From contig JAFWZN010000112.1 in assembly GCA_017522345.1 (NCBI GenBank), positions 1 through 43,928 of the forward strand: DNA of 43,928 bases, written 5' to 3'. Positions 39,228 to 43,928 of this stretch are shown in pieces (within the stretch, counting starts at the first letter, position 1; each line of letters opens with the position of its first letter). Source of the stretch: Clostridia bacterium. GTDB lineage: Bacteria > Bacillota > Clostridia > Christensenellales > Aristaeellaceae. The position numbers were made by a program, and so were the translations under genes. Below the pieces are notes generated by a model. The model made no database searches, was not told where the DNA came from, and saw only the letters and a list, made by a program, of their open reading frames with translations.

Positions 39228-39256
39228 TTGACAAATTCCGGCGTCAAAGTTACAAT
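39228..39256 (+). promoter_or_regulatory. Promoter of the NPCBM-Ddh operon
   Basis: TTGACA (39228-39233), 17 bp, TACAAT (39251-39256); AAGGAG at 39293-39298 precedes the ATG at 39310. Confidence 0.87.
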
Positions 39257-39309
39257 AAATCGTAGATTAAGCGGCATTATCGCTGCAAACGATAAGGAGT
39301 GATCCGGCA

Positions 39310-40365
39310 ATGAAACGAATTACCGTTATACTGGCACTGATTATGATCGCCGCCCTTGCAATGGCAGGCAATGCGTTGGCCGAGGAAGCGGCTTATGCGC
39401 CCTCCAAGCCCCTTCACGAGCTGAACATCATCAGCGAGGATAAAAACTTCTCAACCAGATCCGTCTCAGACGCATACGGCAACAAATACGACGGCCCTCA
39501 CTTCAACCTGTGCAGCTACGGCAGGAGCAATGTCGACGGAGAATATATCACGCAGGCCGCTACCGAATTCTACGCAGACGGCCAGTATCGCTATCTGACC
39601 GGCACATTCTTTACCCGCGAAAAGCAGTCCGACAAATATACCATCGAGTTTATGGTCTACGCCGACGACGTGCTCGTATACTGCTCCGAGCCGATAAGCA
39701 GAAGGGCCAAGGCAATTGATTTCGCCGTTGATATCGGAAACGCAGACATAATCCGCATTGCAAGCCGCTCTTACGACTACACCTCCTCCGGCACCAATCC
39801 CGGCATCATTCTTGTAAACGCGCTGGTAACAAACGAATATGAGGGCGAGCTCACCGTCGGCGCCGAAATCGACCCGGACAAGGTGCCGCTTACCGATCTT
39901 CACGTGTTCGGCACCCACTCCGAAATGCTCACGAACCTGCGCGCCGGAAAGGTTGAGGATTCCTACGGAAACGAATACAAGGGCATTTATGCAGAGCTCG
40001 TCAGCTACGGAACCCCCAGCGGCAAGGAATTCGACACGCAAGCCTACACGGAGTTTGTCGCCGGCGGCGAATACCGCTATCTGTCCGGCACGATCTTTAC
40101 AAGAGCCAAGCAGAACGAAAAATATCAGATTGAGTTCATGGTCTTCGCAGATGACGAGCTGGTTTACGCCTCCGGCATGATCGACCGCAGAACCGCGCCC
40201 ATCGAATTCGTGGCGGAAATCGGCGAGTGCGACCTGATCCGCGTCATGAGCCGTTCCGTGAACTATACCTCCTCCGGCACCAATCCCGGAATCATTCTGG
40301 TAAATCCGATCGTCAGCACAATCGACCCCAGAGGAGAATGGGAAATGAACGAAAATCCCGAATAA
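39310..40365 (+). CDS. Secreted protein with two tandem NPCBM-like domains
   Basis: 351 residues. Signal peptide about 1-24 (ending ALA). Two homologous units of about 140 residues follow, near 35-175 and 197-340. Each has DAYGNKYDGPHFNLCSYG / DSYGNEYKGIYAELVSYG, then YRYLTGTFFTR / YRYLSGTIFTR, IEFMVYADDVLVY / IEFMVFADDELVY, and YTSSGTNPGIILVN in both. The Y-x-x-L-x-G-x-x-x and F-x-V-x-x-D-x-x-x-x-x-S pattern is that of NPCBM-type carbohydrate-binding modules. No catalytic or anchoring domain is present, so it is a free glycan-binding protein. DNA of 23 bp is identical at 39781-39803 and 40267-40289, 486 bp apart. Co-transcribed with ddh. Confidence 0.8.
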   Translation: MKRITVILALIMIAALAMAGNALAEEAAYAPSKPLHELNIISEDKNFSTRSVSDAYGNKYDGPHFNLCSYGRSNVDGEYITQAATEFYADGQYRYLTGTFFTREKQSDKYTIEFMVYADDVLVYCSEPISRRAKAIDFAVDIGNADIIRIASRSYDYTSSGTNPGIILVNALVTNEYEGELTVGAEIDPDKVPLTDLHVFGTHSEMLTNLRAGKVEDSYGNEYKGIYAELVSYGTPSGKEFDTQAYTEFVAGGEYRYLSGTIFTRAKQNEKYQIEFMVFADDELVYASGMIDRRTAPIEFVAEIGECDLIRVMSRSVNYTSSGTNPGIILVNPIVSTIDPRGEWEMNENPE

Positions 40366-40382
40366 GAAAGGAACAATATGCA

Positions 40383-41369
40383 ATGAGCATCCGAATCGGC
40401 ATCATCGGTTATGGCAATCTTGGCCGCGGTGTGGAATGCGCCGTCAGGCAAAATCCCGATATGGAACTGAAGGCGGTATTCACCCGCAGAAACCCCGAAA
40501 CGGTAAAAATTCTGACCGCAGGCGCAGCCGTGCGCCATACGGACGATATTGACGCGTGGAAAAACGAAATAGACGTTATGATCCTGTGCGGCGGCAGCGC
40601 AACCGATCTGCCCGTTCAGACCCCGAAATATGCCGCCATGTTTAACGTCGTGGACAGCTTCGACACCCATGCGCGCATTCCTGAGCATTTCGCAAACGTG
40701 GACGCAGCCGCACAAGCCTCCGGCAAGGTGGGAATCATCTCGGTCGGTTGGGACCCGGGCATGTTCTCATTAAACCGCCTGTACGCAGGCGCCGTTCTGC
40801 CCTCCGGAAACGACTACACCTTCTGGGGCAAGGGCGTCAGTCAGGGTCATTCGGACGCCATCCGCCGCATTCCCGGCGTCAAAAACGCCAAGCAATACAC
40901 CGTCCCCGTGGATGAAGCCCTCGCCTCGGTGCGCGCCGGCGAAAATCCTGCGCTGACCACGCGCGAAAAGCATACCCGCGAGTGCTACGTTGTGCTTGAG
41001 GACGGCGCAAACGCAGCCGAAATCGAAAATACCATCAAAACCATGCCCAACTACTTCGCCGATTACGACACCACCGTCCACTTTATTACGGAGGAAGAGC
41101 TGATCGCCAATCACAGCGGCATCCCGCACGGCGGCTTTGTCTTAAGAAGCGGCAAAACCGGCTGGGACGGCGAACACAGCGCCCTTATCGAATACAGCCT
41201 GAAGCTGGATTCCAACCCCGAATTCACCTCCAGCGTCATTGCAGCCTACGCCCGCGCCGCCTACCGCCTGTCCAAGGAAGGCGAAAAGGGCTGCAAAACC
41301 GTGTTCGACATCGCGCCTAAATATCTGAGCCCCCTGTCAAACGAGGAAATGCGGGCAAAGCTTTTGTAA
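40383..41369 (+). CDS. ddh: meso-Diaminopimelate dehydrogenase
   Basis: 328 residues from the ATG at 40383, the usual length (about 320-330). Ddh makes meso-diaminopimelate in one step from tetrahydrodipicolinate, ammonia and NADPH, feeding lysine and peptidoglycan synthesis. Motifs: GIIGYGNLGRGVE near 6-18 (NADP fold), VDSFDTHARIPEH, ISVGWDPGMFSLNRLYAG and GVSQGHSDAIRRIPGVKNA, all characteristic. AAAGGA precedes the start. Only 17 bp separate it from the secreted NPCBM protein, an unusual operon partner for a cytoplasmic biosynthesis enzyme. A strong bidirectional hairpin follows. Confidence 0.95.
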   Translation: MSIRIGIIGYGNLGRGVECAVRQNPDMELKAVFTRRNPETVKILTAGAAVRHTDDIDAWKNEIDVMILCGGSATDLPVQTPKYAAMFNVVDSFDTHARIPEHFANVDAAAQASGKVGIISVGWDPGMFSLNRLYAGAVLPSGNDYTFWGKGVSQGHSDAIRRIPGVKNAKQYTVPVDEALASVRAGENPALTTREKHTRECYVVLEDGANAAEIENTIKTMPNYFADYDTTVHFITEEELIANHSGIPHGGFVLRSGKTGWDGEHSALIEYSLKLDSNPEFTSSVIAAYARAAYRLSKEGEKGCKTVFDIAPKYLSPLSNEEMRAKLL

Positions 41370-41409
41370 TTTTCTAAAACGGCGTCTTATCAGAAAGAAT
41401 TACATGACG

Positions 41410-41453
41410 AAAAGAGCCGGATGCAGTTCCGTTTGAATGCATCCGGCTCTTTT
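41410..41453. terminator. Bidirectional terminator
   Basis: Perfect 16-bp arms (41410-41425 and 41438-41453, core GAGCCGGATGCA) around a 12-nt loop, with A4/T4 ends that serve both the ddh gene and the convergent SGNH hydrolase gene. Confidence 0.93.
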
Positions 41454-41485
41454 CATATTCTCACGATCGCTTCATAAACGAGGAA

Positions 41486-42139
41486 TTACCGCGCGATAAA
41501 GTATTTCGCTATCTCAATAGCTGCAAGCTCATGTCCCGCCTTTGTCGGATGATTGACATGCGATAGATACTTAGCAAGATCCTCCGGCCGCGATACATGG
41601 CGCTCAAAGGCCAAAAAGCTGTCGGCAAGCCCGAGGTCATATCGATCCGCAAGCATGCGCACCTGCTCTGCATGCCGAACAAGCTCGCGCCAGTTTTCAT
41701 TCTGCGCATAATAGGAATTATCCCATGTGGGCGTGCACAGAATCACCTTAATATTCTTGTCCAAAGCCTTTTCAATCATGCTCTCCCACGCAGTACAGGC
41801 AGCCTTTAAACCGATCGCACGATCGTTGAGGCTGTAATCGATGGTGAGCACATCCGGCCTGTGCGTAAGCACGTCCCTCTCAAAGCGCGCCTCTCCCGAA
41901 GCGGCGTTTTCCCCGCCAATCGCCGTCACAATCACATTCGTCACGGCAAATGGAAAACGCTCCTTAATCATTTGATGCGCAAGATGCGGATACGCGCAGA
42001 ATGTGTTTACAAAAGGCGTGGCAAAATATCCTGCCGGAACACTGTGCCCATGGCACACAATATTCACGCATCGGTTGTTCGGCCAATGCGCAGACATCTC
42101 GTTGAGAATTGGATCAAGATAGCGCAAACCCTGTATCAT
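41486..42139 (-). CDS. SGNH/GDSL-type hydrolase
   Basis: 217 residues from the second of two adjacent ATGs (42139; AGGAG seven bases upstream; 42142 is equally possible). Block I CHGHSVPAGYF holds the catalytic S33, block II GGENAASG the oxyanion glycine, block III DYSLNDRAI the N, and block V HVNHPTKAGHE the catalytic H197. The aspartate normally three residues before that histidine is not present (H-V-N-H), so the triad may be altered. No signal peptide; the family often deacetylates sugars. Part of a minus-strand cluster after NUDIX and a small protein. Confidence 0.82.
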   Translation of the reverse strand: MIQGLRYLDPILNEMSAHWPNNRCVNIVCHGHSVPAGYFATPFVNTFCAYPHLAHQMIKERFPFAVTNVIVTAIGGENAASGEARFERDVLTHRPDVLTIDYSLNDRAIGLKAACTAWESMIEKALDKNIKVILCTPTWDNSYYAQNENWRELVRHAEQVRMLADRYDLGLADSFLAFERHVSRPEDLAKYLSHVNHPTKAGHELAAIEIAKYFIAR

Positions 42140-42183
42140 CATCCTGCTCCTTCCGTTTACGGCACGCATACTGCCCGAAACTT

Positions 42184-42393
42184 CTATTCGGACTCGTCCT
42201 CCACCTCGACATAGCGGTTCTCTTTGCGCAGCCGCATAACATACTCCATTTTTTCCTCATGCTCCATCGTTTCCATTTTCTTGAGATCCTCGGGATAGAA
42301 TTGAATCTTCACAAAACGAAAGCGCATGGCGCTCATTTCTTCATCGCGGTCTCGCTGTTTGGCATTTTCATCGGCGGTCTGAAATTCCGTCAT
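42184..42393 (-). CDS. Small charged protein of unknown function
   Basis: 69 residues from the ATG at 42393, with GGGGGAG upstream. No hydrophobic core sufficient for a membrane helix; alternating acidic and basic residues (DENAKQRDRDEEMSAMRFRFVKIQFYPEDLKKMETMEHEEKM) suggest a largely helical protein. MRFRFVKIQFYPEDL may be a strand-helix core. It sits between NUDIX (77 bp) and the SGNH gene (44 bp) and is probably co-transcribed. Not recognised. Confidence 0.6.
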   Translation of the reverse strand: MTEFQTADENAKQRDRDEEMSAMRFRFVKIQFYPEDLKKMETMEHEEKMEYVMRLRKENRYVEVEDESE

Positions 42394-42470
42394 GAGCCAT
42401 TCTCCCCCTTATCAGACAAATTTTCCCTTCAGCTCTCATGAGCCCATCAGAAGTCTTGTAATCGTTCGCT

Positions 42471-42890
42471 TTACTCTCCCGCCAGATAACAATGCGCGTT
42501 CGTAAGCACACGCCTTGCGCCTTCATGATCGAAGCATTTAAGCGCCTCTTCATAGGGCAAAAGCAGAATTTGCCGGATTTCTCCCTGACGGGGCTCAAGG
42601 CAGTCGCGCCTGCATTCCGCCAGAAAATATACAACTTGCTTTCTTGTGCCGGGTTTTTCTCTCAAATCATATTCATCCGTTTCGCGAAAACCCTTAAGAA
42701 ATACGGCGTCCAGCCCGATTTCCTCGAAAATTTCCCGGCGTGCAGTTTCTTCTTCCGTTTCGCTGCCCTCCATGTGCCCCTTAGGAAAGCTGTACGCACC
42801 CTCCAGCTCCTGCACAATTACATACAAAAGCTGATCGCCGCGCTTCGTGTACACGACCGCGCCGCACGATTTTTCAAAATTCGAATGCAT
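42471..42890 (-). CDS. NUDIX hydrolase (bis(5'-nucleosyl)-tetraphosphatase-like)
   Basis: 139 residues from the ATG at 42890, which has GGGGA eight bases upstream; in-frame ATGs at 42905 and 42932 are less well placed. The Nudix box runs from G38 to L60: G-x5-E-x7-R-E-x-x-E-E-x-G, with E53, E56 and E57 as Mg2+ ligands. YSFPKGHMEGSE just before it is the pattern of diadenosine tetraphosphatase-type members. The N-terminus EKSCGAVVYTKRGDQLLYVIVQ also fits. Hydrolyses a nucleoside diphosphate-linked compound in the cytoplasm. Confidence 0.92.
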   Translation of the reverse strand: MHSNFEKSCGAVVYTKRGDQLLYVIVQELEGAYSFPKGHMEGSETEEETARREIFEEIGLDAVFLKGFRETDEYDLREKPGTRKQVVYFLAECRRDCLEPRQGEIRQILLLPYEEALKCFDHEGARRVLTNAHCYLAGE

Positions 42891-43030
42891 TTTCTTTATC
42901 CCCATATCTCTTTTATATTCTTTCAGCCGCATTGCGCATTCTGTCTTTGGTTCTTGCTTCGGGATTCAATATATGCAAGCAGGAGAAAATCACAGTCGGC
43001 GTCCAGTCGCCGATGCGCGCAGCCTGCTCT

Positions 43031-43741
43031 TTACAGCGTGATTTCGCTCAGCGTTTTTCCTACGCTTCCTCTGATAACCATGGTCGCCTTGCCGTCCGCA
43101 GGCGTTGGGTCGCGGTTTATGAGGATCAGGTTCTTGCCTCTGAAATAATCTATAAACCCTGCAGCGGGGTAGACGGTCAGGCTGGTGCCTGCCACAATCA
43201 GAGTGTCGGCTTCCGAGATCACGCGAAGCGCGCCGCGCACCGTTGCATCGTCCAGACCTTCCTCGTATAGGACGACGTCCGGCTTGATCACGCCTCCGCA
43301 TTCGCATTTGGGTACGCCATCGGCATTTTTGATGTGTTCGGGCCCGTAGAATTTTCCGCATTCCATGCAAAAGTTTCTGTGGATGCTTCCGTGCAGCTCG
43401 AAAACGCGGATGCTTCCGGCCTTCTGATGAAGCCCGTCGATGTTCTGGGTGACGATGCCGGTGAGCTTTCCCGCCATCTCAAGCTCAAAAAGCTTTTTAT
43501 GCGCGTCGTTAGGTTCAGCCTCAAGCGGCAGCATTTTGTCTTTATAGAATTCGTAGAATTCAGCCGGGCGCAGTTCAAAAAACGTTCTCGACAATATGGT
43601 TTCGGGCGGATAGGCGTATGTTTGATTGTAAAGCCCGTCCACGCTTCTGAAATCGGGAATTCCCGATTCTGTGCTAACCCCCGCGCCCCCGAAAAATACG
43701 ATGCGTTTTGATTTTTGAATGATGGAAGCCAGCTCGTTCAT
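43031..43741 (-). CDS. Sirtuin, NAD-dependent protein deacylase
   Basis: 236 residues, typical of bacterial CobB-type sirtuins. NAD motifs GAGVSTESGIPDFRS (19-33) and TQNIDGLH (98-105) are complete, H117 in ELHGS is the catalytic histidine, and a zinc ribbon is formed by C125, C128, C146 and C148. GTSLTVYPAAG near the C-terminus binds ribose. Removes acetyl or longer acyl groups from lysines using NAD+. GGGAGG precedes the ATG. The promoter region abuts an IS3-like element whose end lies about 54 bp upstream of the start codon. Confidence 0.95.
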   Translation of the reverse strand: MNELASIIQKSKRIVFFGGAGVSTESGIPDFRSVDGLYNQTYAYPPETILSRTFFELRPAEFYEFYKDKMLPLEAEPNDAHKKLFELEMAGKLTGIVTQNIDGLHQKAGSIRVFELHGSIHRNFCMECGKFYGPEHIKNADGVPKCECGGVIKPDVVLYEEGLDDATVRGALRVISEADTLIVAGTSLTVYPAAGFIDYFRGKNLILINRDPTPADGKATMVIRGSVGKTLSEITL

Positions 43742-43794
43742 GAATCTGCATCCTCCCGTTAACGAATTATATGATAAAACAGTGAGATTTGATA

Positions 43795-43928
43795 TGTACC
43801 CCCAATACTGGACACGCAGTATTGGGGGTATTTCTATGAAGTATAGTAATGAGTTTAAGAAAATGAGCGTGGAACTATATCGGCAAGGGAAATGGCCAGA
43901 GACGCCAGAGGATATAGATCAAAAGGAA
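43795..43928 (+). mobile_element. Left end of an IS3-like insertion sequence
   Basis: A TGTACCCCC terminus followed by a near-perfect palindrome (TACCCCCAATACTG at 43797-43810, CAGTATTGGGGGTA at 43817-43830) directly precedes a transposase start. This matches the terminal inverted repeat layout of IS3-family elements. The element runs out of the window. Confidence 0.78.
43836..43928 (+). CDS. IS3-family transposase OrfA, N-terminal fragment cut by window end
   Basis: 31 codons are visible (MKYSNEFKKMSVELYRQGKW..PETPEDI). The start M-K-Y-S-x-E-F-K, then V-E-L-Y-x-x-G-K-W, is typical of the helix-turn-helix OrfA of IS3-type elements, which binds the terminal repeats. No strong ribosome site is visible before the ATG at 43836. 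The remainder lies outside. Confidence 0.7.
   Translation, partial: MKYSNEFKKMSVELYRQGKWPETPEDIDQKE

Overview
The window looks like chromosome from an anaerobic, mid-GC member of the Clostridia, probably a gut organism. This is inferred from several features. Shine-Dalgarno sites are strong and purine-rich. Many promoters match the sigma-A consensus, often TTGACA-17-TATAAT. Gene content includes a glycyl radical enzyme, a ferredoxin-fused aldo/keto reductase, a LytTR/DUF3021 pair, diaminopimelate dehydrogenase, secreted C69 dipeptidase and many host- or plant-glycan enzymes. A Christensenellales-like lineage would fit, but I cannot prove it from sequence alone. Genes are tightly packed, mostly in operons of one to four genes, and intergenic hairpin terminators are frequent. 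There is no rRNA, tRNA, CRISPR array or prophage. The only mobile DNA recognised is the edge of an IS3-like element at the right end.

Layout. 1-4100 (+): a long palindrome, a cysteine desulfidase-like enzyme, a DUF5722-like cytoplasmic glycosidase, and two paralogous small lipoproteins behind a perfect consensus promoter. 4121-6938 (-): an operon of TrmH-type RNA methyltransferase, esterase and sialidase-like protein. 7096-9834 (+): an operon of small membrane protein, secreted ceramidase-like hydrolase and AEC transporter. 9886-11513 (-): arylamine N-acetyltransferase and a short-chain dehydrogenase. 11704-13134 (+): MATE exporter, followed by a structured convergent intergenic element with two identical 29-bp hairpins. 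13433-16676 (-): an operon of serine hydrolase, TIM-barrel protein and UroD-like protein, with an operator-like palindrome at its promoter. 16860-22030 (+): GNAT acetyltransferase, aromatic-acid-exporter-like membrane protein, glycyl radical enzyme, BtpA-family protein and DMT transporter. 22064-25721 (-, one small + gene inside): GH113-like glycosidase, then an operon of ABM protein, inositol-phosphatase-like enzyme and GH29 fucosidase. 25846-27622 (+): deacetylase-like protein and class A beta-lactamase-like hydrolase. 27815-31551 (-): YgjV membrane protein, a three-gene unit around a histidine phosphatase, and the aldo/keto reductase. 31740-33173 (+): a third serine hydrolase. 33231-35945 (-): a small membrane protein and an ABC exporter/LytTR/DUF3021 operon. 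36341-41369: C69 dipeptidase (+), secreted propeller-like protein (-), and an operon of tandem NPCBM protein and diaminopimelate dehydrogenase (+). 41486-43741 (-): SGNH hydrolase, small acidic protein, NUDIX hydrolase and sirtuin. 43795-end: IS3-like element.

Taken together, the window suggests scavenging of short glycans. The sialidase-like, fucosidase, GH113-like and DUF5722-like enzymes all lack visible signal peptides, so they would act on imported oligosaccharides. Cell-wall and surface functions (dipeptidase, Ddh, NPCBM protein, beta-lactamase-fold hydrolases) and export functions (MATE, ABC, AEC, DMT, ArAE-like) make up most of the rest. No single large known system is present. The most interesting items are the orphan divergent glycyl radical enzyme, the ceramidase-like operon, the UroD/TIM-barrel/serine-hydrolase operon with its operator, the NPCBM-Ddh operon and the double-hairpin convergent intergenic element.
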